A stretch of 64,000 nucleotides of DNA, from assembly GCA_013397695.1 (NCBI GenBank), contig VYZI01000073.1, positions 2,418,837 to 2,482,836 of the forward strand, read 5' to 3'. A program made the position numbers and the translations under genes. How positions within the stretch are numbered: position 1 is the stretch's first letter; each line of letters opens with the position of its first letter. This document shows, in pieces, positions 1 to 11,241 of this stretch. Below the pieces are notes generated by a model that had not been told where the DNA came from, made no database searches, and worked only from the letters and a program-made list of their open reading frames with translations. Source of the stretch: Centropus unirufus (taxonomy: Eukaryota; Chordata; Aves; Cuculiformes; Centropidae).

Positions 1-77
1 GGGCTGTGCGGGGCCCCGCGCTGCGGGCGGCGCCGCCACAGGTGACGGGCGGCGCGGGGGCCTCCGCCGGGGGAGAC
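1..77 (+). other. GPR158: 5' UTR of GPR158 (partial)
   Basis: This is the GC-rich leader upstream of the chosen ATG. It contains no ATG in the coding frame. That frame also has no stop codon up to the left edge, so a start further upstream cannot be formally excluded. The leader is cut by the window edge. Confidence 0.6.
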
Positions 78-943
78 ATGGCTTTGCTGCGGGTCCTTCT
101 CCTGCTGCTCCTCGCCCAGCGCGGGCTCGCGGCCGGCGGCGGCCAAGGGCAGGCGGTGCGCGGCCGGGAGCGGGCGCTCCGCGGGAGGCAGCCCGTGTAC
201 AACCACATCAAGAGCCGGGAGCCGGCGCCGCGGGGCCGCTCGCCGGAGAGCACCATCTTGGCGCAGCGGCTCGCCCAGGAGGTGCCCCAGGACGTGGCCT
301 CGTTCCTCTACACCGGAGACTCCCGGGAGCTGCGCCGCGCCAACTGCTCCGGGAGGTACGAGCTGGCCAGCCTCGCCGGGAAGTCGCGCTTCGCCGCGCA
401 TCCCTCCCTGCACGGCGCCTTGGACACCCTCACCCACGCCACCAACTTCCTCAACATGATCCTCCAGAGCAATAAGTCGCGGGAGCAGAACTTGCAGGAG
501 GACCTGGAGTGGTACCGCGCCTTGATCAGGAGCCTCTTGGAGGGCGACCCGAACATCTCTAGGGCGGCGATCACTTTCAGCACGGAGCCTTTCTCCTCCA
601 CCCCGCAGGTTTTTCTCCAGGCTAGCAGGCACGAGAGCCAGGTCCTCCTGCAGGACTTGTCCTCCTCGGTTCACCGCCTGGCCAACACCTCTGTGGAGAT
701 GGAGTGGTTCCATAGCCTGAAGCGCAAGTGGAGGCCACACCTGCACAGGAAGGTCTTAAACACGGGCCACAAAACTTTGGAGAACAGCTGGAAGAAGCGG
801 GAGAGCTTCACTACTGATAAGAACCACATCAGGTGGTCCTCACCTTACCTGGAGTGCGAGAATGGGAATTACAAACCCGGCTGGCTAGTGACTCTCTCCG
901 CAGCTTTCTATGGGCTGCGGCCAAACCTCCTCCCCGAGTTCAG
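78..943 (+). CDS. GPR158: GPR158 coding exon 1: signal peptide and Cache ectodomain
   Basis: This exon encodes residues 1-288 plus two bases of codon 289 of GPR158, a class C seven-transmembrane receptor of the neuronal plasma membrane. The family recruits RGS7-Gbeta5 and has been reported as a metabotropic glycine receptor. The start at 78 has G at -3 and +4 and opens directly into a signal peptide (MALLRV, then a leucine run, ending near A19). Landmarks shared with human GPR158 are DVASFLYTGDS (about 73-82), RANCSGRYELA (87-97), LDTLTHATNFLN (115-126), SNKSREQNLQ (131-140), ISRAAITFST (160-169) and PYLECENG (256-263). N-glycosylation sequons lie at about N89, N132, N159 and N203. S161-R162, Y257 and E259 align with what I recall as human glycine-contact residues S172, R173, Y269 and E271. 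The basic linker at about 20-57 is the poorly conserved part. The exon ends at a phase-2 donor, AG|GTAGGA, at 943/944. The homology is recognised from memory, without a database search. Confidence 0.95.
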
Positions 944-3900
944 GTAGGAGGAGGGGGGCTCTGCTTGCCTTCTGCCGAGAAAGGGGTAGGATGGGATCTT
1001 GGTTCTGCTCCCCTCCTAGGGAAGGACGTGCTGTCTCGGGGGTGACCTGATCAACCCTTGCCGGGTGGGCTGCTCAGTCATGCCAGAGCGACCTTGGGCC
1101 TTCCTGTTGAGCTCTATCTCCGCCTGCCTTATGGAGTTGTAGCTTAGCAAGAGAATTGTTTTGATCTCTGTGTGTAAGACAGCAGTTGCTTTACCTGCTC
1201 CCACAGAAACGGGTGCTCGTGTGGGTTCCTGGCACTCTTCTGGGTGGGGGGAAGAGAGCAGCAGTTGCCAGTCATAGTTTGGTTCTAACTTCAAGCAGAA
1301 GATGATCTTTACTGAGATGTTATTTCTTTCTGCACTGCGTAACTAAAACTAGCTCGGCTCCAGCTGTGATTTGAACCAGCTGGGAAACAACGATTTTATG
1401 TCGGTAAACTGCTGTTTCTGGTCACCAGAGCGCATCCTCTGTGGGATGCTCGAGCCTGGTCAGTACTCGCTGCATTTGTAGGTGAATTAGTGTTTGTACC
1501 TGCAGATCTGTCCCAGTGCATGTGTGTACGACCTGAGCTGGCAGTGGGAAAGCTTTTCTTACGATACCCCCTGTTACATAGCTCAGGAGCTGAAACCTGG
1601 CACGGGTAAAGAATTGCTTATTTTTAGCACCATTACCGCCAGGATTTTGCAACTGGACTGTGACTAGAAGAGGGTGGGGTACAAAAGGCCCATTCTTGTG
1701 TTGTCTTATTTTGACAGCAGAGAGGGACGTGCCCAAGGAATGAGAGCAACCTGTGGGGCATGGCATGTCAGAGTTTTCCTGCTGGCACTTTTGTGATGTG
1801 GCTCAGGGCTAACTGTCCCTCAGGGAATGCCCACTGCTCAGAAGCAGCTGGCATTTACCAAAAGGTGAGAGAGGAATGTGGAATTTCCTTTCTGCTGTAA
1901 TTCAGTGGTAGGTAAAGATAAATAAGAACATAGCAGATGCCAAAGAGATTTTGCCACATCTGGATGGCCTGGCAGTTTTATATCTGAACGCTGCTTTTCT
2001 TGGCTTTGTCTGAAATTCAGTGGGATCAAACAGATATGAAGTTGCGCATCCTTGAGGGGAGGGAATAAAATCTGTTGAATAGAAAGTGGCTGATTAATAC
2101 TCTATGGAATTACCTTTTGCCTTGAACTTCTCGCAAGCTGGTAAGGTTAAGATAAAGCGAGCTCATCTGCAAGCTGTTCCTTTCAAGACTAAAACCCAAG
2201 AACAACTCTACTGCCAGAGCTCTTCTGGACCTTAGCAGATGTGCGTGTCTGTCCAGAAAAGTTCAGGAAATTTCTCGTATTTCATTAGAATGCAGTGTTT
2301 CACACTTAGTGAACTTCAGGATGCAGATTAAAGCAAGTGGAGGCTGACATTCTTTTCTTGGGGACAGAGGTTCACATAATAGAAAGAAGTACCAGGCTGC
2401 AAGTGGGGTGACAGCCACTAGCAGTCTCCAAATCTAGTTCTCGATATCAAGTTTTACTCAAAGAAGCTTTGATCTTGATGTCATTTAAGAGAAAAATAGA
2501 ACTTTTGAACAACAGAGTCTAAAGCTTCAGCCTCAGCTCTGCGCCAAGATCCTGTGATGTCAGGAAGCATCTCGGTGGTGTAGGTTTCTGCTGTGCTAGC
2601 TCTGGTGAGCAGAACACACAAAGTCCATTTTGGAGTAATCCTGGCCAATGAAGGCAGCCAGTAGAGGTCCTCCTGGGTGCAGTACAAAGCTCTGCCTTCG
2701 ATTCCTCGTCTTCCCATTTTTGGTTTACCCTGTGGGAGTCACTTCAGTTGAGGAAATAGCATAACCTGTTGTATCTCTGATATTTCAGAGGGCACCCAGC
2801 AAGCACATGTAAGCTTGGAGAACCTCTTTTTTAGAAGACCTTGTGATGGGGTGTGCTGTGCAATTTCAAAGTATTGTATTGCTGTTGTATTGAACAGCTG
2901 GGATAAAACTAACGAAACATTGTGGAATCAAATCCAGAGATAAGTTGGGAAGCACTTCTAAGGAAATGGGCCAGTATGTTTTGGGTAATACTCTATAGGG
3001 AAGCAAGTGGAACAAGTGTGTGTGTGTATATTCACAAACACATGCACATCTTCTGTCAAGGCTAAATGATGGTTCCTGCGTTCCTAGTTTGAGTTATTTT
3101 ATATGAAAGATGGGTTTCTAAAGAAAGCTTTTTCAATGGCTCAAGTAATAACTGCAGCTACACAGAAGTACTATAAACAAAATACACTGCTCCCGGAACT
3201 TGTGGGATGTCTTAATGTTGGACAATGTTTTCTGTACTTAATAGGCATATGGCCTCAGTGTGAGTTCTTAAGAGAACAAATAGAGTATAAACATGTAATA
3301 CAAAAATGCAAATTCTAATGTCGGTATTAGAGTGTTAGGATTAATTACTATACGGTGCCTCTTGAAATAAGCTTTGTTTCCCTTGCAATCTGTCTTTGAG
3401 TGACACAGTGGTTTGAATTCCTGTTTAAGGCCCATATGTTAAAAAACCAGTATGTAGTAACCTCCTCTTTTTGAGACCGTTATGTCGGTTCTCCCAACAA
3501 AGTATCTAAGAAACATCTGTTAGGAACATGTTAATGGATCGGTTTACACGCTCCTTCCATTTAATAGTCTGATGTGAGGTCATTGATGGTAACTTAGTGT
3601 GCCCCTTTAACAGGCTTTTAAGAGTTGGTGTACTTTCTTCTCTGCTGACGTCAGGTTTATGGCATGCTGCATTAGGGTAAGAGATGTTCAGGAGCACATT
3701 ATCTCTACGGAAGAGAGTCCTTCCAGATTACAGAAGGAAAAGCTGTTGCTCCTGCTTCTTTGTCTCTTCTGTTGCAGTAACAGATGGATTTGTCACGTGG
3801 CGTAGCAGTGGGAAGAGTTTAATGAAGGCAATTCTAGTGATTACTATGGGTTATGTTCGATACGCACTACTACTGCAGTGCTGTTGTCAATGACATTCTG

Positions 3901-4695
3901 AAAGTGCACAAAAAAACCAAATTTTGTCCTTCCTGTCATGAAGGTTTAGAGTGCCTCCTTCCAGAGCAAGTGAGTGCTACTGGCATGCAATTCCTGCAAA
4001 CAGCTTGTTGTTTGTCTTTAATTTCACCTCCCTCCCTCTCCCCTGACCCCTTCCCAACAGCTGACAGCCAAACTGTCTGAGGTGAAGGCCAAGGATGGTG
4101 AGAGAATACGGTAGTTTAATTTGTCTTGCCAAGGCAGGCACTGTAGGCCAATACTGAGGTGAAGTGGAGAAACCAAAGATGACTTGATTGTGCTGTCCAG
4201 GTCCAAGAGGACCATATTAGCAACTTCCTAGCAGTGTTTGCTGATGTCTTTTCTGCATTCCTTGCCCTCTGGACAGAGACTGGAAGCCATCACTTTGTGA
4301 TATTAACCATTCCCTTCTCCTTTTGTAAAAAGTCTAAGCTGTTGCAGCTTGCAGCTGGAATTCCCCGTAGAATGTGTCTAGTCACTCTACAGCACCAGGG
4401 AAGAGCATTATGGCACTTGTCACCGATCTTCTGTGACTCCTCAGCTTCTTCCTGCTACACAATGAGACAACCGTATTCTGTTGACAACATGGTGATGCAG
4501 CTGATCTCTTTTCATCACTACTGTGGAAGTGGAAAAATGTGAGAAGCTGCAAGCTGAGTGCTTTAATTCTCTAGAAGTGCTTGCTTGGTCCTCCTAGAGG
4601 AAATGAGAGGTTTTCATTGCTTCAGTGGTCAAAGAGGCCGGTGGGGAGGAACACTTTTTGATCTAGAATAAAGGTGTGTAAGTGGTCCGCTACTA
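944..4695 (+). other. GPR158 intron 1, first part
   Basis: This is intronic sequence from the GT donor at 944 to the first recognisable repeat. Composition falls to AT-rich after about 960. Open frames on both strands are short and have no recognisable family motifs. A short (TG)n run lies near 3015-3028, and an AATAAA hexamer at 2064-2069 is unremarkable on its own. I see no gene, RNA gene or clear mobile element here. Confidence 0.7.
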
Positions 4696-5115
4696 TAATC
4701 ATGGAATGTTAAAAACTAAAAAAAATCTTCCTGGGTCACTGAGTCGATTTGCTGTCACAAGCCTTCTTAGGGTCATCTGCTGACTGATCTCCATCTTAAA
4801 GTAGGTGGGTTTCCCTCTTGGCTCTCCAGCCTGTTGGCATGCTAGGCCTGATGGTGGGATAGCCGCTTCGGATTCCTCATCTCAATTTATTCTCAGTCAG
4901 TTCTTATCCATTTATTCCTCTTCTAGAATTGCCTTCTGTCTGAAATAGCACTCTTTGCTGATGTTTACTGCCCTGACCTATTTATAGGCAGCAGTCCCTT
5001 CTGCACCTTTGTTTACTAGACTGCACAAACCAGCTTTCTTTAGTCTCCTGTTAAGCTCTCTGTTGCCATGGTCCCTCTTCTCAAGCCTTGTTCCAGTATT
5101 TCTTGAGTGCGATTA
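4696..5115 (-). mobile_element. Ancient CR1-type LINE 3' fragment, antisense
   Basis: Read on the minus strand, this matches the 3' end of an old avian CR1 (the X/Y or L3-like kind). It carries, in the expected order, a piece resembling the end of the reverse-transcriptase ORF (CTATAAATAGGTCAGGG near 4975-4991), then ATTTCAGACAGAAGG (about 4939-4953), GAGAATAAATTGAGAT (about 4880-4895), and a terminal ATTCCATGAT near 4699-4708, which corresponds to the CR1 3' repeat ATTCTATGAT. It is heavily diverged and noncoding. Its orientation is opposite to the host gene. The call rests on remembered consensus sequence; the 5' edge is approximate. Confidence 0.7.
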
Positions 5116-8100
5116 GTCAGATTCATGTGCAGTGTTTCAGCCTTGTGCAGTGACATCAATTATTCCCAAACTGATGAATGAAATACTGCTTTTGCAGTTC
5201 AAAATGTTCTCTTGCATGCTGTTCTCATTTTCATTAATGCTGTGCTGTAATACATCAGCATTTTGGGAATGGGTCATTGATATCACACTATTTTTCATCA
5301 AGGAGGTCAGCATCTCTTTAGGATACAGGGATGGGTTTTTCCCATCCCAGAAGACCATTTATTTTTTTCACCAAATCCAGAGCCATATTTACAATCTTTT
5401 TTTTTTTTAAGGACTATTGGGAGAATGCAATGGATTAATGGCTGTTTTAACAGACAGTTACGCAATCATCAAACTGAGCAAGTTTTTTATTTTGATCAAT
5501 GATGTGTTCTGTAGCATTTGGAACTTCATTCTAAAGTTTGGTTGAAGCAAGTGTTACGTCATTTCTGTCTTCCTGATACTTGCTACTTCTCTATTAATTA
5601 TTGGAGAGATCTTCCTTAATGCAAAGTTTTAATCGTCATTGCACAGGTAAATTGAGCCGTGTTTTCTTTAAAGGCAGTGTAACGTAGTGATTTCCACTGT
5701 GCTATCACAATGGCTTGGACCACGCCAGTATTAGGCCATGAGGGGCTCTCAGTTAAGGTAACGTAATGGAAGGCAAATTAAAACATGGATTTAGAAGTAT
5801 ATATGACAAATAAGGAATTTCTTAGGGAATATATGTGATTTCATCTTTTGTTAAATATTTCACATCTATTAATTTGTTTAGTAAAATAACCAGAAATGTA
5901 GGCATCAAAAAGAGAGTTTGTAAAAATTAGCAACTTTTTTCTTTCAAATATGGTTTAATTTCTTCCTTCAGCCATCTTTTTTTTTCCCTTATCTCTCTTT
6001 AGTCTCAGTAGTAAACTAAGAGAGAAGATTAATTTTAATACTTCAAGGAGGATTTCTCATTTTTTTTCTGACAGGATAAATTACTTGTATAATCCTGAAA
6101 ATATTTAAAAAGGTGAGACTTAACTTTTTTTTTTGTAACATTCTCTGGCCTATGTAACATAATTGAAGGTGTGAGTGGATTTAGAACAGGTTTTAAAAAG
6201 AAAGGGAATTATTTATTTCCTAGAACTTCTGAAAGTCTTAGGTAGTCCTGAAAAGTGTTGAGAACAAAGAGACCTCATCCTATGATTTACCGACTGCTTA
6301 TTGGAACTCCCAGTATGTTTTAAGTATTCTCTAGGTAATTATGCCTCTCTTTTTCATATGATGTCATAGATAAGGATAGAAAACTGGATGGCGATGAAAC
6401 AAAAGGAACAATAAAGAGGGATTTCACTTTTAGAAATATGATTCAGTTTTTTTCTCAGTCAGAAACAGGCAGGGAAAGAAGTTACTTATGGCCAGGATGG
6501 GAGTGAAACAGATACTGCATTTATGTCCACAATTGTGTGGTACTTCGTAAGTTGCAATCAGAGGAATTAAGCTTTTTGGGGTCCGACTGCTGTTTCCACT
6601 CTTCCTGTTCTCTAGCCCCACCCGCCTTTGGGAAGGCTTCCATCGCAGCAGGTTATCAAAGCTCTTTAGGAGGGACTGAGTGTGTGACAGCTCCTACTAT
6701 CTGCGATTCTGCTCCAGGGCTGTCACCTCCTATTCTGTCTATTCATGAACCTGAGCTGAGATACAGGAATGTTCCCAAAGATAAGAACAAAAGTATAGCT
6801 GTGTCAGGTCAGGTGGAAGGGTACCCAGCCCTTTCTCAAAAAGCAGCTTCTGGGAGGTGCTTGGGGAAAAAATGTAAGAGCAGTGGAAGTCTGAGTTCTC
6901 TTATCTTGGTTATATCCCATTGGCAAATAATAATATCCTCCCCCCTCGGCTTTTCAGACTCTATCGGAATAAGTGTTAATGGCAAGCATGGATTAAGCTG
7001 ACCTCCATGGTTCTAATGAACTTTTTAACCCATCTTTCTCTTTGGCAATGTAGCTTGTAATTCGAAAGCTTTTCTTGTTCTTAACCTATATTTGCTTATA
7101 TTGTTTATATACTGTTACTCGAGGGCCTCCCCACCGGCCTCTTTGACCCCATGGATAGTAATAGGAGCATTAAATGCTGATTTCTTACTAAATTGCTTGA
7201 ATTTCTTTCCAAGACCCTTTTTTCACATAGGGAGAATCCAATGTAAGTGATATCTTGCCATCACTGATACTTCTGCCTTCCTGTACAAGGTGATGCTTTG
7301 TGACAGAGCAAACAGGAGCTTAAACATCCTTGAGCAAAAAAATACCACCACCCCTTGAAGCGTCTAGGGAGATCTCTGACTAAACTGCAGGGAAATTTGG
7401 AGAGGCAGCACTCCGTGCCATAAACCTGAAGGCAGATTTAAATCTTCAGACAACAGAGGATTCAACTTTAAGCGTTTTGCCCTCGTAGTACTGTTCCAAA
7501 TGGTCTAGAGGAATTTTCTGTGCAGGTGAATCCTCATTCATGTGCCTACATTGCTATGCCTTACTCTTCATTTAAGTTTATTTTTAGGGAAAGCTCGTTC
7601 TTCAGTGAAAATGTGTACTGAAAAGCAGCAGTCGTGCTCTGGCTGAGGAACAACATAAGTCTGTCTCTGTCCTGTTAGGAAGAAATCAGTGGCACCTGTT
7701 TGACCAGATCAAAATCATACACATTGGTGATGGCTGTGCAAATTTTTTTTTCCTTACCTCCTTGTTTTATGGTATGAAGGACTTGTGAATGACAGCATGT
7801 AGGGGTGAGTGAATATGGTAGGCAGAATCTAGGCAGGCATTTAAGTTTGGGGGATGTCTACTTCAGCATTTGGTAACCGTGCCTTACACCTTCATTATGG
7901 CTGCTTACAAAGCTTACAAAGACAAAAGTAAGTGTACTAACTTACAAGACAAACCTTGAATGCCCACTTGTCTGAACTGTGATGGCCTCAGGGTCAAAAG
8001 CCTTCTGAAGACATAGAGGACAAAGCTATTGTTTATAACCATTTAGATGTTGCTAGGCTATCGTTCTGTGCAGCTCTGGCTTGGGGGAAAGAGGACATGC

Positions 8101-11100
8101 TCCTGCTTTTTTATGATGTAGCAGTACAGGCAAAAAAAATCTTCTATAGATACAGGTTTTACAATGTGTTGTTACAATGAAATATTATAACTACTGAAAC
8201 TATCAAGATAGCTAGGAGGTTAGGAAAATAAGCTTAAATCAATTTCTGGCACAGATTACAATACAAGCAGCATGCCAACAAACCGGTACTGGAAATTAAG
8301 ACAGACATGAAAGCCTCTTAAATCAAACCTCTCACCAGATAGAAAGTCCTTGATGACATCATTCTTTAATGATTATTATGTAGAATTAAACTAATTCTTT
8401 TTATCTACATGTTAAACATCAATGTGTAATCCTTAGGTATCTTTTTTTTTGGTGTAAGGACTATAAAGTTGTGGCAGAAAACAAATATTTATTGTTATAA
8501 GGAGATTATAGTTACTTGCCAGATGGTTCACAATTACCAGTAATATTGTTATTAATGTATCCCTGTGGCTTGGGTTCATCCAGGCAGCATTGTCTGTGTA
8601 AAGGAATGTGTCACGCTGGCAAGCTGACTCTACTCTTATGCAGTTGATATTTGTCTTGATCACTTATATCAAGATAGCAGAGCTGCAATCATTCCCAATC
8701 AATAAATACAACACAGGTCTGTATGCATTCTAGCAGGATGTGCTCTTCCATATGTTCCATTTTCCGAATGCTGAATCAAAAATAACTGAAAATGTGGGTG
8801 GCTAACTGGGCTGTGCCAGCTACTTTATTAATCACAGATGAATTGTAGAAATATATCTTCAAGTAAATGTCCATGTCCTCTGTGTAATAATGATGGGATG
8901 CAAGTCTGAGAAGATGTTTTGAAATGGCAAAGCATCCAAAATAAATGAGTAGAAGTCTTGCACCATCACGAAGCTTTCTGTAAATGCCACACGTATACTT
9001 GAACTTTTCTTTTGAAAGCATTGTATCCTCAAGTAGTTGCTGACCCCGTTACTACCTCAGCAGAACTGTGAAGTTACCACGAAGCATGAACATATGTTGC
9101 AAAGGTCTAGTGGAAAAAGAATAATATGCACCATGGGGGAAAACATGGAAAGGCTGTGGAAAATCATAGAGGGGGAGTTCCCTCTTGTAACAGTTAAAAA
9201 CAAATTGTATAGAAGAGAAAAGCTTGTCATGTAAAGGAAGTAAAGATCTACTTCCCTAAGGTGCTTAGGGAGTCTCCGAGGCAAATCTGTTGCAGTCCTA
9301 ATAAGGATGAATCATCACTGTTTTTCCTGCTGTATTAACTGCTTTCTTTAGAATAGACAGAATGACAGACCCCTTTTTTATGAGTATCTGAGATGGGCAT
9401 CTTGTTATCAGGTTAAAATAATCTGGTAATCCACTGATATCATCATCTTTCAGAGAGTTAGTCTGGATAGTATGACAGTTTTTCCCTTGAGATCATTATT
9501 CAGCAGCAACATGAAAAAAGCGGTTGAGTGTAGTGTGTGCTTTTTCAAATGGAATTTGCTAGAGGCAGCACTTAAATATTTCAGGTCATTTTTAAGTACG
9601 CTCGGCATCAGATTATTGAGATTCTACACAGGAGAAAGAGGGGGATGAAATGTACCTATACTGTCTAACTTCCTACTGGTTAGCCTGCATAATTTCCCGA
9701 TACATTCCTCTTCAGATCATTAAATGATATGCTTGTGTTTCTCCATAGACTGTCTGAGGGTGAATGTCCAGTTACAGCTGAGGTGGACACTGCACTTGGT
9801 TGTACTGGAGTCAAGTATGAGGGAGCAGCATTGTCCTGTACTTGATTGAGCTTGCTCTCATGCATGTTTTGATTTTGATCATAAGTGGCTTCTCAAATAT
9901 AAAATAGTCATATGATGATGATATCTACTGAGCTTTAATTAAAAGAGGCAATATGCTTTGAGGTGGGTAAGGTACTCTTGAGACAGAGATTGGACTGTGC
10001 CCTTGGTGGTGCGCAGCCTGAAAGGAGGGATGATGGTGTTAATAGACAGGGAAGTGGAAATCAAAACTTTTGTCTGAAGTGGCTGAAATGGTTGACTTCA
10101 AAGGAGCAGTATCCTAGGTTTAAGAAACAAGCACCAGAAGTTGCATGCTGGCATTTTTGCTAAGTCTGGACAGCAGCAAAGCAGTCACAAATATGTACTC
10201 TCACAAGGTGATGCTACAACTATTCTACCTCCAAAGTAATTCTGGAGGTTATTTTAGAGAGAATAAGAAATTTTTTGAAGACATGCAACTGCAGTCTTAG
10301 CTTTTTTCTTCCAGTGACTTCAGAGTTGTTTATAAAGTAAAGCATTGGCTTTGAAACTGGAATGTTAGCTTTTCATTAAAAAAAATAATTCTGAGGGGAA
10401 CTGTTGAAAGCTTGAGTGTTCTTGGCATAGAACTGATACAGTTCAGACAGTCCTTGAGGACCTGTGTGTAGGAAACACCTTTTCCTGGCTGGTGTTGCCC
10501 TTCCGATGCTGTATTGGATATTATACCAGCACCAGCTGGCAGAGATGGGGCAGAAGGGGTTTGGGTGCCTGCTGAGGAGGTCACTGAGCTGTGGAGGAGA
10601 GGCCTGAAATCACTGTAGGTCAGGATGTGTCTGGGGAGGGTACAGAAAAAAAATGTGCCCAGTTGTTTTGCCCAATAGTTTCCTGGAGGAAAGGAGAGGA
10701 CGTCCTTGTTGCCAGGCATGGGGGTGAGGTGTGGTGCCTGGTACTGTACTCAGGGAGCTGAGGGACATGGAAAAGCCAGTGCAGGTCATTGATTGGGTTT
10801 AGTTCTTTGCAGTGCTGTAAAATGTGAAGGGCATTCAGTTACTTCAGCATATAACTTATCCCTACCTGCTGTCTTACACGTAGTCATTGTATTAGATTTA
10901 CTGAGCTCTTGTGATACATCTTGGTGAGGTCTAACTTAAGACTATGTCCCTGCTATTGTGGCTTTAGGAGCACAAAAATTCCCTTGTTTTCAGACATCTA
11001 ATCAAATTCTTCATTTAGAAGAAAGATGTAGTTCTGCTCTGCTGGCTACAGCATCGTAATGAAATTAAACCTATTTGTGTAGGCCCTGTGTTCAAGGCTG

Positions 11101-11108
11101 CTTTTCTC
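5116..11108 (+). other. GPR158 intron 1, second part
   Basis: This is AT-rich intronic sequence with scattered short homopolymers. Open frames such as 6537-7001 (+) and 10330-10719 (-) lack any recognisable domain, are not framed by convincing splice signals and are taken as chance. I see no supported gene or further well-resolved repeat. Confidence 0.65.
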
Positions 11109-11135
11109 TTTTTTTTTTTTTTTTTTTTTTTCCAG
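11109..11135 (+). promoter_or_regulatory. Exon 2 splice acceptor with 23-T polypyrimidine tract
   Basis: The 3' splice site of intron 1 is an uninterrupted run of 23 T (11109-11131) followed by CCAG. Four more pyrimidine-rich bases before it (TCTC/CTTTT context) extend the tract. The AG at 11134-11135 is the one that keeps frame with exon 1 and gives R-G-V-V-K-V-D. The next AG, two bases on, would shift the frame. Such a long homopolymer is likely to vary in length between individuals and assemblies. Confidence 0.85.
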
Positions 11136-11241
11136 AGGCGTGGTCAAAGTTGACATCAATCTGCAAAAGGTGGACATTGACCAGTGTTCGAGTGAGGGGT
11201 GGTTCTCGGGGACGCACAGGTGTCATCTCAACAATTCCGAG
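11136..11241 (+). CDS. GPR158: GPR158 coding exon 2
   Basis: The exon is 106 bases long and completes codon 289 (Arg), then encodes residues 290-324. GVVKVDINLQKVDID is followed by QCSSEGWFSGTHRC and HLNNSE. Human GPR158 has nearly the same stretch (KVDINLQKVDIDQCSS, GWFSGTHKCHLNNSE). It closes the Cache domain and leads to the cysteine-rich EGF-like linker, contributing C306 and C318 and an NNS sequon at N321. D295 aligns with what I recall as human D307, another glycine-pocket residue. The exon starts in phase 2, ends in phase 0 and is followed by a perfect donor, GAG|GTAAGT, at 11241/11242. It is too short to show as a stand-alone reading frame and was found by homology and splice sites. 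Confidence 0.95.

Larger units (their letters stand above)
1..960. promoter_or_regulatory. CpG island over the GPR158 5' end
   Basis: The first ~950 bases are very GC-rich and dense in CpG, most of all in 1-450, then drop abruptly to the AT-rich composition of the rest of the window. This is the usual picture of a CpG-island promoter and first exon of a vertebrate gene. The transcription start and core promoter probably lie at or just before the left edge, because only 77 bases precede the start codon. No TATA box is visible in those 77 bases. The island call is by eye; no observed/expected CpG ratio was computed. Confidence 0.75.

Noticed and set aside
308..601. 97-codon minus-strand frame inside exon 1
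   Set aside because: It is the antisense shadow of the GPR158 coding exon in GC-rich sequence.
6537..7001. 154-codon open frame on the + strand in intron 1
   Set aside because: It has no recognisable domain, no matching splice signals and ordinary intronic composition. A frame this long is expected by chance in tens of kilobases.
10330..10719. 129-codon open frame on the minus strand
   Set aside because: No family motifs and no promoter or splice context. I considered an LTR fragment but could not match it to one.
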